Of a stretch of DNA of 64,000 nucleotides, positions 11,117 to 23,605 are shown piece by piece (the stretch's first letter is position 1; every line of letters begins with the position of its first letter). A program made the translations under genes and the position numbers. Origin of the DNA: Vicugna pacos (taxonomy: Eukaryota; Chordata; Mammalia; Artiodactyla; Camelidae). The notes below the pieces were generated by a model. The model did no database searches. It saw only the letters and a list, made by a program, of their open reading frames with translations, and had not been told where the DNA came from. The DNA is taken from assembly GCF_048564905.1 (NCBI RefSeq), contig NC_132992.1, positions 32,226,501 to 32,290,500 of the forward strand. Direction: 5' to 3'.

Positions 11117-11155
11117 CACAGTGAGAGGGGCTGCAGGGGGAGCTGAGCACAAACC
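11117..11155 (+). promoter_or_regulatory. V-RSS of TRAV18 copy A
   Basis: Consensus heptamer CACAGTG (11117-11123), 23-bp spacer, nonamer GCACAAACC (11147-11155). The spacer is identical to copies B and C. Confidence 0.95.
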
Positions 11156-11560
11156 CAGGGGCGCAGGTGGGGTCTGGCTGTGGGCGGCCCTGGGAGGGGC
11201 TGTTATTTTCTCTCTCCAGTGATCTGTGTGCTGGAGGCACCCTCAGTGTCCTGCCAGCTGTGATGCTCAGAGCCAGGAACCTTGGAAAGCTTGGATTGCT
11301 CCACAGAGAGGAACTGGGGGAAGAACAGTGGAAACAGGGACCTAAGAGCTCTTCTCCAGGAAAGCGTGTTTTCAGCCCAGCCTCTTTCCCAGGGAAGGCA
11401 CGTAGCTCCGGGGAGGCTTCGCTAACTCTGATCAATGACAGTTCAGTTGTTATTGCTGAAATATTTCACAACCTGTTAATGGAAGTTCCCAGGGCACATT
11501 GTTCATGCACAAATGTGTAACTGGAGGCTAGTCTCTTGCTTGTACACTCAGAGCAGGATT

Positions 11561-13465
11561 GTGGGTCTTGCTGAGTTTCCCCTTCAGACACTCCATTTCC
11601 AGTGACTAAGATCTTTATTCTCTCTTCCCTTGACTTCTCCTTCCCTCGTGGTTGCTCCCGAAATGCTGCTGCCTAAGTCGGCTCAGTGAGAAGAGCGTCC
11701 TGACAAGCTGTTTCTTCTGTCGAGGGCGCTGCGGGTCAGAGCAGCCTCAGCAGCAAGCGCTGCGCACGCGGTGTGTCTTGCTTGCACGGTGCTGACACGT
11801 GTCCACCATCTTCCTGTCGTCAGAGCAGCTCTTTACAGACACTAAATAATGATCCCAATTCTGGACTGGAGGATCTGGGCTATGAGAAAGCCTGGACCCT
11901 GCCCCTGGCCCTGACTGTGTAACCTGCATATCATTTTTATCATTGCATTTATGTCAGGGAGCCTCCTGAAGTGGGTCCGATTCAGTGACCAAGGACACGT
12001 TCAGCTGTCTGTTTATAAAAGGAGGAGGCCACTTGGACTCTTGTTCACTGGGAACCCAAATGTAAAAAGTCCCCAGTTTCTCCATACCAAACCAGCACAA
12101 AAGAGAGAAATGACCATATTTTTCAAATACAAAAAAAAACCAACAACAACAACAAAACCTTGATGTGGCAAGTATGTCTGCTCACTGAGAGCACAGGACT
12201 CAGCATTTTCTGTTCTGCTCTAGTATAGCTAATTAAAACAAATTCTTCTTACACAATTAGTCAATACAGGTGTGATGTCAATATTATGTGGAAGATTCTA
12301 GGCACGTGAATAATTTGTGCCAAAACAAAACTAGGGGCACGTTTCTATTTAAAAAGGCATAACTTTTGTGTTAGCAGGATGGATTTTAGTGGCTTCAAGA
12401 ATTTGTAGGGTTTTCAAGTCAAAGCTGAGAGTGAGGATAAAAAGAAAGCAGGGCTGTCTCCACCTTTGCCTTAAACATATTGATTTACTAACGGCAGTAA
12501 CATTTAAAATTTTATGGACCTGGTCTTACTGGAAATGTGTGTTCTCATGGGCTGATAACTAGAGCAGTGAGACCCGGCCCCCCAGCACTGAAGGAAGCGG
12601 AGTTTACTGACTATGACACAAAGAAAAGGTACCAGTGGAGATTGAAGTCTGCTGATACTATTTCTTCTATGCTTCTGAGAAATTTAAATTTTATCTTTTC
12701 TTGAAAAAGTAAATATTTTAGTTTGATTTTGATAATCCAGGTAAATATCTAGCTCAGTTAACTTCCTCAACTTTGGGGACTTTTTGTTCAAGTTATGGTA
12801 CTAAATTCCTGTCTTAGACACTTGAGTGGTCAATGCCTTGTATTAGCAACGGATGTTATTCCAAGGTTGGCGCTCCTTAGCAATCTGACTGTTTCCCAGC
12901 CCAGAAACTTGAGTTTGGTTCTTTTTTTTTTTTTTTTTGAAGTATAGTCAGTTACAATGTGTCAGTCTCTGGTGTACATGCTGGTATTTTTCATAGGATT
13001 TCTCTTGCTTTTAATAATTCTTTGGTTCCAGAATTATATATTTTTAGGGTTTTCCTTACCCCAATTTCCACCAATTATTAATAGATGCTGTCTGGAAGAG
13101 GAGGGGCTATTTCAAAATTACATATGTGGAGTTTTAACAAGAATTCTTGTATTTAGGCACTGAGTAGAATTTTCTCAATTTGGTTTTGCTTACCGACACC
13201 CACAGCTAATTTGTGTACACACGTAAGCGTATTTTTTCCCTACCGTTGATGACACGGCACACCCTTGGCAGTTTTGTGACTCAAGAGGCATGATATGAAA
13301 TCATTCGTTAACAACAACCATTTTGCTGATGAGTTTATCCTTGGCCCCTTCCCTCCGCCTTTTCTCTCTGGTCCAGCTACACAGAACAGTACCTTCCCTG
13401 TGCTGAGTGTATGTTGCACTCAAGTAGACGCTACTAACATGTTTGAAGGGTATCTAAGCACTTTC
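11561..13465. other. Intergenic region, no gene seen
   Basis: Mostly unclassified. An antisense L1-type 3' end begins at the T run at 12921 (next entry). An A-rich CAA simple repeat lies near 12130-12155. Confidence 0.5.
12921..13170 (-). mobile_element. L1 3'-end fragment, antisense (artiodactyl type)
   Basis: An 18-base T run is followed by gaagtatagtcagttacaat, the characteristic 3' end of artiodactyl/camelid L1. Homology fades after about 13000, so the right edge is uncertain. Confidence 0.6.
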
Positions 13466-16039
13466 GATCCATCTGAAATATGACTGGTTGAGGAATTAAT
13501 TTCCCATGGATGAGATAATTATTGGTGAAGAGAATAGTCTCATTTCATATTCAGTTAAATGCAAGCTGCCTTGGAGTGGGGGGAGCTTTTCACCTACTCC
13601 AAGAGACTAGGGGGAAGTGTCACCCATTCTCGAAGCAGGAAGCATCTCAACGTTCCCCTTCTCATTAGCAAGGATGTGGCGCCTTTTTGGTCACTGATCT
13701 GTGTCTCTGCTCAAGTCCGGCCCATCGCGGAGTATCCTCTCTGCATCTCTGCAGGCTCGACTCTTGTCTGCACCTCTTGGGACCATACCTTCTGGAAGCA
13801 CAATGTGGGCCACAGCAGTGAGAGGAGACATCCGTTTTCCTGCTGGCTGTAGGAGATGTAGCTGAGACACTGGATCATTGTCATTTCATCATCTATAGGC
13901 ACAACTGTTAAAATGCAGATTTTAATAGTTACAGCAATTTAAAGGTTACAATAGTTCTGAAGAACATAGTCTCCATCCTTACCTAAGAAGGCATTGTCTT
14001 TACACCCAGTCTGAAAGTAAAGGCTGCCTTCTGAACTCCTACACACTGGGTTTTGGACACCTGAGCATTTGGGGTTAAACATCTTAATAAAAAGGCCTAA
14101 GAAGGGGAGAGGGAGATGGAAGAACATGAAACATAAACACCGGAAAGAAGACATTTGAGGAGGTTTTATTTGCCCAGTGATATCCATCAGTTCTCCTTTT
14201 CTAACGTGAACCTCATTCCACATGCTTGGGCCCTGACTGCTGGAAGTACATGCAGGCAATAGAATTTGTTTTATTTACCTGCTCCTCGGGTGACTGAAAG
14301 GAATTTGAGATAAGAATCACACCTTGTTTTGCTTTATGTGTCACTGACAGAGCATCACACCCCGTGGGTAACTGCACGTTTCGAGAATGAACGCGTGCGC
14401 TTAGGGATTCCTGAGCTTGCACAGCAGCGTGAGAGCAGCTGGGTGGTCTGCTGAGCCGGGGAGGCTTGTGAGCCTGATAACTCTGCTCAGGACCCTAATC
14501 TGAGTAAGAGCTAAAATAAAGTTCTTCTTACCTGGTGAGAAAATCATTGTAGGTGAATATCTATCCTTTGAAGAATATGATTCTTGTGTTCAACTGACTT
14601 AGTCACAGCCATTGTTACTGGATTGACAGCACTGCCCTGAGAGCCTCTGCAGGGCAGCGTCACAGCTTCCGCCCCAGCAGCGTCCCCATGCCTTAAAATG
14701 GCTTCTGGGAGCAGGGAGCAGTGTTTGGACTTCCGTAATACAATCACAGTTTGCATGAACTAAACGCCATCTTGGAGAATTAACAGGCTATGAAAATGAC
14801 CCCGTTAAAACTTCTGAGGGTTTTGTTTCTCTAGCATAAATAATTACACTGGCAACTAGACAGACATCCTGACAGGCAATGAGTAACCAGTGCTTTCCCT
14901 CGAGGTTCCTGAATTCTCTAATAAAACAAATAAATAGGAGACAGAGCCATGGCACACACAGGCCCCTGGAGTGAGAGGGCCTGGCTAATACTATTAAGCA
15001 CCTAAACCTGACTTTCTAAAAGAAAATACCCAGTTGGATTAAAACAAGGATGTGACAAGAAGTTAATAGGTGGTGTTTCATGAACCAAGTTACGTAAGTA
15101 AGGTCACCTGTCCCTCCTAAGGCCGAACGTGTAAGCCTGCTGTCACCCAAGTGTGGTCCAGGGATCCCCGAGGAGCCCCCGTCAGGGAGGTTTACTGCGC
15201 TCAGTGAGTGTCCTCTCTTGTGCTGCAGATCAGCACTCAGCCAGTGATTCAGAATGACCCCCCTGCCATTATCTCTCTCTCTGTACACACCCCCCCTCCC
15301 TGGTCCCCTGGTCCACACATTCGAGGTGCTTCAGGATCCCCCAGCTGTACTCTGTGTCAATCCCACAGGGAGACGGCTGGGCTCTGGTTGGTAAATCCCT
15401 CCTGCACTGGTGCCTAGGAACTGCTTCCATGGAGAGAGCGGGGCAATGTCACGACATCTGTTTTCCTTATCTCTGTGCTTTTCTCTGAAGTCCAATGTCC
15501 AAAAATGGTTTCATTTATTTTGTCCAGTTTTCTTGTTGGAAGCTCAGCTCTGTGTTATTGAAGTGTAAGTCAGCATAATTTATTTTTATTGTATCTTACA
15601 AATGCATCAGTCCTTGATGTTGGGGGACAAAACCCTGATCATTTAACCAGAGATTATTGGAGAACTGCAGTAGATCCCATTTCCTCCACGACATGTTGAT
15701 TGAGACCTGGGGAATGAATAGAGCTAATTCAGGTAAAGGATGAGAACAGAGTAGCGAGGACTTTCTAGGCAGAGGGAGCCTTCCCTGACCATGGGGACCC
15801 GTGGAGAAATATGCAAGGAAGAGACCCGACTATTCCACTTGAAGTTGTGCCTGAGATTATTTGAGAAGCTATAGATACGTGCACCGTGAAGAAAATGTTG
15901 GAAGTAATAATTGACTGTGCCCCAAGCATGCTTGTGTTTACGGCTCTCTTCTCAGGCTCCTGTCTCATTCCCCTTTATCATCTCTCCAGCTGTTATCAGG
16001 AGGAGGTCAGACCTGGCTGTGGTGCAGTTTGTCGGAGGG

Positions 16040-16053
16040 CCACCAGAGGGCGG
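16040..16053 (+). promoter_or_regulatory. CTCF-like motif upstream of TRAV18 copy B
   Basis: CCACCAGAGGGCGG, ending 200 bp before the start codon, in a block conserved in all three TRAV18 copies. Confidence 0.65.
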
Positions 16054-16252
16054 GCTTCCTCCAGCCGTGGTTCGTGTTTGCCTTCAGGCGCTGGTTTGAC
16101 TTGCCTGCCTCTGTGGCCACAAGAGACATGACTTGCTGTGCAGAAAGGGGCTCTCGGTTTCTGAGTGTGGAGTTTCTATAACATCCAGTTGGAGACTAGA
16201 GCTGTTAGATTTGCTGTATTCCGGGGAGCAAGGACAATTTTCCTCTGCCAAC

Positions 16253-16725
16253 ATGCATTCTGCCACTCACCCAATTCTTCTGATCTTCTTATTATACAGT
16301 AAGTAACATTTTACTGTAAATGTTAATGATTTTTCATATTCTTATAATCATAGTTAACTTTTAGTTTACTTCTCTGGCAGAAAACCCTCCTCCGATGCAT
16401 TTCTAACGTAACAAGGTGATTCTCTTTTAGGAGGAACCAGCGGAGACTCAGTGACCCAGACTGAAGTCCCAGTCACTCTCCCAGAGGAGGCACTTTTGAT
16501 CCTGAACTGCACTTACCAGACCACTTATCCAGATGCCTACCTCTTCTGGTACGTGCAGTATGTCAACAGAGCTCCTCAGCTCCTCCTGAAGGGCTCAACT
16601 GCAAACCCGAGGCCCGAGCATCAAGGTTTTCAGGCCACTCTTGATAAGAGTAGCAGGACCTTCCACCTGCAGAAACCGTCCGTGCAGACGTCAGACTCGG
16701 CCGTGTACTACTGTGCTCTGGGAGA
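16253..16725 (+). CDS. TRAV18: TRAV18-like V gene, copy B
   Basis: Leader exon 16253-16298 (MHSATHPILLIFLLY) ends at GTAAGT. Intron 16299-16430, V exon 16431-16725. Mature start GDSVTQTEVPVTLPEE. Cys23 (ILNCTY), Trp41 (LFWYVQ) and SDSAVYYCALGD are all present. CDR1 (TTYPDAY) differs from copies A and C. The CDR2-FR3-RSS part differs from copy A by only about one base over more than 200, pointing to recent conversion or crossover. Open frame, consensus heptamer and conserved promoter block indicate a likely functional gene. Confidence 0.93.
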
Positions 16726-16764
16726 CACAGTGAGAGGGGCTGCAGGGGGAGCTGAGCACAAACC
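16726..16764 (+). promoter_or_regulatory. V-RSS of TRAV18 copy B
   Basis: Heptamer CACAGTG (16726-16732), 23-bp spacer identical to copy A, nonamer GCACAAACC (16756-16764). Confidence 0.95.
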
Positions 16765-17175
16765 CAGGGGCGCAGGTGGGGTCTGGCTGTGGGGGCCCTG
16801 GGAGGAGGTGCTATTTTCTCTCTCCAGTGATCTGTGTGCTGGAGGCACCCTCAGTGTCCTGCCAGCTGTGATGCTCAGAGCCAGGAACCTTGGAAAGCTT
16901 GGATTGCTCTACAGAGAGGAACTTGGGGAGGAAAACTGGAAAAAGAAACCTACATGATCTTTTCTAGAAATGCCTGTTTTCAGCCCACTGTCTTTCCCAG
17001 AGACGGCATAGGATTCCTGTGATGTGTCACTAACTCAGATCGACAGTTCAGTTGGTAGATGCTGAAATATTTCAAAACCTGTCAATGAAACTTCCCAGGG
17101 TGCATTGTTCATGGACGCATGTGTGATCTTGTTTATGCATCTCAGAGCAGGATTGTGTGTCTTGCTGAGTTTTAC

Positions 17176-19605
17176 TGCAGACAATCCAAGTCAGGCTGCC
17201 AGCCCATCAAACACGGACAGGCAGATACCCAGAAGCTGCAGCAAAGGGAGCCTCTGGGGAGGGGGCTGGGGACACGAAGTTGTCACCACCAGCAGGACAG
17301 ATGAGGGCTCTTCCAGCCCCTGTGGGTGCGGCAGCGGACCGGGGCTACCAGCTCCAGCCCTGCTGCTTCTTCACGATTCTTCCTCTTTAGGGGCTCCCCC
17401 AAATTAGTCACCCTCTTACCCCACAATTCAGAGCTTCTGCTCTTGCGCATGGTATCTCTGCTGCAAAGTTCTTCCACGATCCTCGGGTGGAGTTTAACTT
17501 AAATCAAATACAGCAAAGTTCTACAACTTAAAAATAGAAATAGAGATAAATAAATAAAAAGCTACTGCTCCCTCAAAGAGCTCTCCAGGTTCCTGAATCA
17601 CTTAGATGACACATTTATAATCTGGACACAAACAACTGTATTCTTTTAAAGAAGGAATGCAAGTAGATATTAGGTACACGTCGCATGCGATACAAATGAG
17701 CTCAGCCCACCGCCATCCTGCTTCACTTCACTGCACGTGTCAGCTGCCTTTTCTCTGCCCTGTGTGCATCCTGTCCACCGCTGACATCCTCCGCTGTGTC
17801 TGCCCTCATCCCCACCTTCTCCAGACAATGTGATTCAGGTTCAGCAACGTAATGCCCCTGAAATGTCATCCTTAAAAATCAAGGCCACTTGATTTCATGA
17901 TAAAAGAGTCCTTTTCTTTAATAAAAGGTAAGATTTCCATCAGAGTCAGATGTCCTCAGGAGTGAACAGTGCAGTGTCAAATCTGTGCCCTCCTCTGAGG
18001 TGGGGTGGAAGCCCCTCCATTCACACCATCTTTCTCCTGTAACCTCCGTCATCCTCGGCATTTCCAAGCAGAGAGAGACAGATGAGCTGGACTCAAAATC
18101 GTGACTCAATCAAACAACTTCCTCAAGAAGTGGGACCAGCTTTGTCTCTGGTTTACCCGATGGAGGAAGGCACTGCTCGCTAGACGCAGCCGCCAATTAC
18201 AGGAGGCACAGAGGACGGGGACACAGTGAACGCCTCAGAAATATACAACGAACCACGTCCATAGTGTGGAAAACTCTACAGGACAAACCTGATATTTTTC
18301 AACAATAAGGGCAAGGAATAAATGGGAATGAGGAGCCCGTAGACAGGAGGAGGCTTCAGTAGCTTATCAGTCATTCACAGTATGTGGCCCTTCGGTGGGG
18401 GTGATTTAATCAAACTCAAGAAATTGACATTTGAATACGTGTTGGATACTGGACAATATTAAGGAATTATTGTTAATTTTAAGTGTGCTGAGAGCTGTTT
18501 TTTTTTCCAAAAAATGAAAACTTAGAAATATTCCCTAAAATAACCAAACACAAAGCATTATGATTCTTGGGAGTTAAAAACTTCAGCATGAGTAAATGTT
18601 GTGTGGGGTGCATGATACAAGGTTGGTCTTGAATTCATAACAGATGCCACTGAGCCATAGGTCCCTGGGGCTTCACTGTTCTGTCCTGCACACTTTCATA
18701 TATACTTGAAATCACATTTAATAAAATGAACGTTGACATTACCTAGATTCCAATCCCGTCATGTCCACTGCAGCGTGACTTTTGAAGCATTCTTTAACTG
18801 ATCTGTGCCTTAGTTTCTTGGTGTATAAAATGGTCATAATAAACTGACCTCATGGGGGTAAGAACTAAAGAAAATCATTTACATCTCTACATATTTAAAG
18901 TTATTGTAAAATTAAATTGTATGTAAACACACACATGTGTTTTATATAAATAAAATAAAATTTTAGCACAGGTACATGGGGTGGCATCTGACACAAAAGG
19001 GGCTCAGTGCATGATAGTATTATTAGCGTAAAAGGCAGAGTCGTTCCAGGACCTACATCAGATTTTCAGTCATGTCCTGTTTTTATAACATAATGTAATC
19101 TTTGATGTGTTTTTCAAGAAGAGAACCAAGGTTCACTGAAGAGACAGAGACAGCTGGACATTGCTTGACGGTGTCCCCACAGGTCCAGATGCCCTGAGGT
19201 CAATGTCCCCATTCACAGAGCCCCTGCCCAGACAAGCCCCAGCCCCAGAGAAGAGCAGGTGACTGATGTTCAACATAAAATGCTCTTCTCAGGGCCCAGG
19301 CAGGGCCACGAAAATTCCCTTGACTAGATAATTTAAGCTGTGCATTCCACATTTGCTGACAGACCAAAGAAGAAATGCTCTAAGACTTGATCAGTATTCA
19401 AGCAGCCTTCAAACTGATTTGGTTTCAGCCTTGCACACTGTTGAAATAAACATTCAGCAAAATTCCACTTGTCAAGGTAAAAGCTGACGAAGGAATGGCT
19501 TTTTCCCCCTGAACAGACATACCACTAACAGATAAGTTTTGAATTGCTAAACCTCTCTAGGTTACGGAGGATACTCTCTCCTCTTATTTGAAGTTTGCAA
19601 ACATT
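17176..19605. other. Intergenic region between TRAV18 units B and C
   Basis: No V gene or V relic seen. Contains a MIR-like element (next entry). An AT-rich stretch with ACAC and TTTATATAAATAAAATAAA lies near 18920-18965. Otherwise unclassified. Confidence 0.5.
18755..18900 (+). repeat. MIR SINE fragment
   Basis: Sequence such as ctgtgccttagtttctt, gtataaaatggtcataataa and cctcatgggggtaa follows the MIR consensus over about 130 bp. Confidence 0.7.
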
Positions 19606-22219
19606 TTTTCAATATATCTGAACTATGACTGACTGAGGAATTAATTCTCCCTGAGGTGAAGTGATTATTGGAGAAGAGGAGATTCTCATGCTGTATCCAG
19701 TTTTAATGCCATCTGTCTTGGGACTGGGGTAAGCTTCTTCACCGGCTCAAAAAAATTAGGAAAAAGTGTCACATATCTTCAAACCAGGAGGCATCTCAAC
19801 ACTCCTCTTCTCATTAGCAAGGATGTGGTGCCTCCTTCATGACTGATCCGCGTCTCTGCTCACGTCCTGCCCACGCAGAGTGTCCTCTCTCCATCTCTGC
19901 AGCCCATCTCCTGTCTTCACCTGTCGGGATCGTACTTCCTGGGAGCACAGCGCGGGGCACAGCAGTGAGAGGAGACATCTGTTTTCCTGCTGGTTGTAGG
20001 GGAAGTAGCTGAGACACTGAATCATTGTCATTTCATAATTGAGAGGCACAACGATTAAAATGCAGATTTTAATGCTTAGAATAGTTTAATAGTTTTAATA
20101 ATCGTGGAGAACGTGTTCACCATCCTCACCTACCGAGCCGTGTGTCTGACGCCCAGCCTGAGAGAAGACGCCCCCTTCTCAGCTCACATTCTGGGCTCTC
20201 ACATGCTTGGTTTCGGACACTGAGCACTAAGGGTTAAACACCTTACTAAACAGACCCAAGGAAAGAAGAGGGAGTTGGAAGGCCCACAGTAAATCTGAAC
20301 ACTGGAAATAAGTAATGCGCGAGAGCAGGTTTTATTCGCCTGGTGATAAATGCATCCGTTCTCTGTTCCCCGTCTGGTCCCTCAGTCCGCAGGCCCGGGC
20401 CCTGACGAGGGGCAGCGCGGACAGGAGCGAGGACTTGTTTCACTCTCCGGCTCCTCACTCAGCTGAAGGCAGTTTGAGATAGGCCTCGTGTCCTGCCCTG
20501 CTTTATGTGTCACTGACAGAGCATCGCACCCCGTGGGTAACTCTACGTTTCCAGAACGAACGCTCGCGCTTAGGGATCCCTGAGCTTGCACAGCAGCGTG
20601 AGAGCAGCTGGGCAATCTGCTGAGCCGGGGAGGCTTGTGAGCCTGATAACTCTGCTCAAGACCCTAATCTGAGTAAGAGCTAAAATACAGTTCTTCTTGC
20701 CTGGTGAGGAAATCTTTGTAGGTGAACATCTATCCTTTGAAGAATATGATTCTTGTGTTCAACTGACTTAGTCACAGCCGATGTTACTGGATTGACAGCA
20801 CTGTCCTGGGAGCCTCTGCAGGGGAGCATCACGCTCTCTGCCCCAGCAGTGTCCCCGTGCCTTAAAATGGCTTCTGCGAGCAGGGAGCAGTGTTTGGACT
20901 TCTTACTATCATATAATCATGGTTTGCATAAAGTAAATCCAATCGTAGAGAAATAAGCTATGAAAAATAACTATGAAATCTTCTGCTGGTTTTTTATTTC
21001 ACCAGCACAGTTAATTACACAGGAAACTAGAAAAATAAGCTCACTGACACTGAGCAAACAGTGCTTTCCACTGAGGTTCCTGAACTCCCTAATGAGCCAA
21101 ATAAGCGGGAGGCAGAGCCATGGCACACACAGGCCTCTGCAGTGAGAGAGCCTGGCTCATACTATTAAGCACCTAAAGCTGACTTTCTAAAAGAAAACAG
21201 TCGGATTAAAACAAGGATGTGACAAGAAGCAAAAGATGATGTTTCATGAACCAAGTTACGTAAGCAAGGCACCTGTCCCTCCTAAGGCTGAACGTGTAAG
21301 CCTGCTGTCACCCAAGTGTGGTCCAGGAGCCCTGAGGAGCCCCCGTCAGGGAGGTTTACTGGGCTCAGTGAGGGTCCTCTCTTGTGCTGCAGATCAGCAC
21401 TCAGCCCAGGATTCAAAGTGACCCCCCTCCCTTATCTCTCTCTCTGTATACACCCCTCCTCCCTGGTCCTCTGGTCCACACATTCCAGGTGCTTCAGGAT
21501 CCCCAACTCTATCTGTCTCAATCCAGCAGTGCTTCAGCTCGGCTCTTTTTGGTGACTCCCTCCTGTGCTGGCACCTAGAACCTGCCTCTGCAAAGCAAAG
21601 TGTGTGATAACAGGGCTCACCTCGTCTGTTTTCCTCCTTTTCTTTGCTTTTCTCTGAAGTTCAATGTCCAAAAATGGTTTCATTGATTTTGTCCTGTTCT
21701 CTTGTTGGAAGGTGAACTCTGTCTTTATCAGTGACAAAAAATTCTTAGTAATAAATCTTCATTGTATTGTACAAATATGTCATCAGTCCATGATGATGGA
21801 GGGAAGATCCTGATCATCCAACCACGGGTTACTTGAGAACTGCAGGAGGTCGTGTTTCCTCCATGACACGTGGATTGAGTCTTCGGGGATGAACAGAGTT
21901 AATTCAGGTGAAGGACGAGAACAGAGGAGAGAGGAGTTTCTAGGCACAGGGACCCTTCTCTGACCCATGGGATCCACGGAGACACATGCAAGGAAGAGTC
22001 CCCAGGCTATTCCACTTGAAGTTGTGTCGGGGATTGCTGGGGAAGCTACAGATACCTGTACCACACCTAAATGTTGGAAGTAATAACTGAATATTTCTCC
22101 AAGCATACTTGTGTTTAGGGTTCTTAGCTCTGAGTCCTGTCTCATCCCCCTTTATCATCTCTCCAGCTATTATGAGGAGGAGGAGGTCAGACCTGGCTGT
22201 GGTGCAGTTTGTCGAAGGG

Positions 22220-22233
22220 CCACCAGAGGGCGG
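22220..22233 (+). promoter_or_regulatory. CTCF-like motif upstream of TRAV18 copy C
   Basis: CCACCAGAGGGCGG, ending 200 bp before the start codon, as in copies A and B. Confidence 0.65.
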
Positions 22234-22432
22234 GCTTCCGTCAGACGTGGTTCATGTTTGCCTTCAGGCGCTGGTTTGACTTGCCTGCCTCTGCGGCCAC
22301 AAGACAGATGACTTGCTGTGCAGAGAGGGGCTCTTGGTTCCTGAGTGAGGAGTTTCTGTGGCATCCAGCTGGAGACTAGAGCTATTAGATTTGCTGTATT
22401 CCGGGGAGCAAGGATCATTTTCTTCTGCCAAC

Positions 22433-22880
22433 ATGCTTTCTGCCCCTCACCCTGTTCTTCTCATCTTCTTACTATTCAGTAAGTAACATTTCATCCTAAA
22501 CGTTAATGCTTGCTTTTAGTTTTCCTCTCTGGCAGGAAACCCTCCTCCTGTGCATTTCTAACATAACAAAGTGATTCTCTTTTAGGGGGAACCAGTGGAG
22601 ACTCAGTGACCCAGACTGAAGTCCCAGTCACTCTCCCAGAGGAGGCGTCTATGTTCCTGAACTGCATCTATCAGACTGCTGATTCAAATCCCTACCTTTT
22701 CTGGTATGTGCAGTACGTCAACAGAGCTCCTCAGCTCCTCCTGAAGGGCTCAACTGGAAACCCAAGGCCTGAGCATCAGGGTTTTCAGGCCACTCTTGTT
22801 AAAAGTAACAGGACCTTCCACCTGCAGAAACCATCCGTGCAGACGTCAGACTCGGCCGTGTACTACTGTGCTCTGAGCGA
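22433..22880 (+). CDS. TRAV18: TRAV18-like V gene, copy C
   Basis: Leader exon 22433-22478 (MLSAPHPVLLIFLLF, closest of the three to the human TRAV18 leader) ends at GTAAGT. Intron 22479-22585, V exon 22586-22880. Mature start GDSVTQTEVPVTLPEE. Cys23 (FLNCIY), Trp41 (LFWYVQ) and SDSAVYYCALSD are present. CDR1 (TADSNPY) and CDR2 (GSTGNPRP) differ from A and B, and the germline CDR3 start is CALSD rather than CALGD. Frame, splice sites and RSS are intact, so it is likely functional. It is the most distinct of the three copies. Confidence 0.93.
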
Positions 22881-22919
22881 CACAGTGAGAGGGGCTGCAG
22901 GGGGAGCTGAGCACAAACC
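22881..22919 (+). promoter_or_regulatory. V-RSS of TRAV18 copy C
   Basis: Heptamer CACAGTG (22881-22887), 23-bp spacer identical to copies A and B, nonamer GCACAAACC (22911-22919). Confidence 0.95.
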
Positions 22920-23464
22920 CAAGGCGCAGGTGGGCGGCAGTGAGTGGCCTTGGGAGGAAGAGGTATATTCTCCCCATGGGTAGTTTTGTGTTTATTTAGA
23001 GGTTTTCAGGAAAATGAACGAAGCTCAGTTCTAAGTCCTAGAAACCTAGGAGGTGGGGGATTGCTCTCAGATTGGATAGGTTGGAAGTCAGCGTTAGAGG
23101 GGACCTAAGCTCTGATACCCAGAAGTGCGTGTGCTCAGCTGAAAAGCCTCCAGATTGAATTTAAATAAATTGTTTTCTCAGAATGTAACATGGATGTTAG
23201 AAATCCTTCATATATTAACCTATGGAAGCAAAAAGAAACAGATGATTAAAAGGTGCATCAGCTGAATCACAATCGGAAATCAGCACATGGCTGCCAGGCA
23301 CGTCAGACACCCACGTCCATGCGGCTGAGACCTACAGCTGTTGAGCTGCTGCTCTCAGTGAGCGCCTTTGCGCCAGAGCTGCCGCAGTGGGCTGAAGAGG
23401 CATTTGCAATTTTCTAATGGCTACACTTTTGATATAAGGGAGTAAGAATGCAGGGTCTGGCGAC

Positions 23465-23605
23465 ATTATACTCATTTTGACTATAGGGTGCAATAGCTGA
23501 AACCAAGATTTTTCTAGCACAGACTTACTGCTGACTGCTGTCAGACATGTGCAGCCAGACAAATGTTGTCAATCAGCAAAGTTGCTTTGATAGTATTAAG
23601 CAGAC
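23465..23605 (-). repeat. Left arm of a diverged inverted repeat pair
   Basis: The reverse complement of this stretch matches 24541-24663 in the TRAV19-like leader intron. Shared blocks include tatcaaagcaacttt, gtgctagaaaaatctt and tattgcaccct. The two are either opposite-facing copies of one interspersed repeat or a true inverted duplication. The rest of 22990-24130 is unclassified. Confidence 0.75.

Larger units (their letters stand above)
10180..11560 (+). repeat. TRAV18 segmental duplication, unit A
   Basis: Contains the promoter region, TRAV18 gene and 3' flank. The 5' flank (from the stretch at 10185-10310) matches unit C (from about 21965) more closely than unit B. The 3' flank (11220-11560) matches unit B (16825-17175) and has no counterpart in unit C. 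Copy A is therefore a mosaic. Confidence 0.85.
13470..17175 (+). repeat. TRAV18 segmental duplication, unit B
   Basis: Colinear with unit C at an offset of about 6.14-6.18 kb, from roughly 13470 to 16790. Shared blocks include 13560-13900, 14250-14770, 15010-15410 and 15660-16480. The unit carries the TRAV18 copy B gene near its right end. Apart from that gene I recognise nothing coding in it. The 3' part (16800-17175) is shared with unit A only. Confidence 0.85.
19610..22930 (+). repeat. TRAV18 segmental duplication, unit C
   Basis: Colinear with unit B from about 19610 through the V gene. Homology stops just after the RSS (about 22930), unlike units A and B, which share a further 350 bp. 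Other than the TRAV18 copy C gene I see no coding content. Recognisable shared blocks with unit B are 19690-20045, 20500-20945, 21190-21590 and 21780-22480. Confidence 0.85.
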
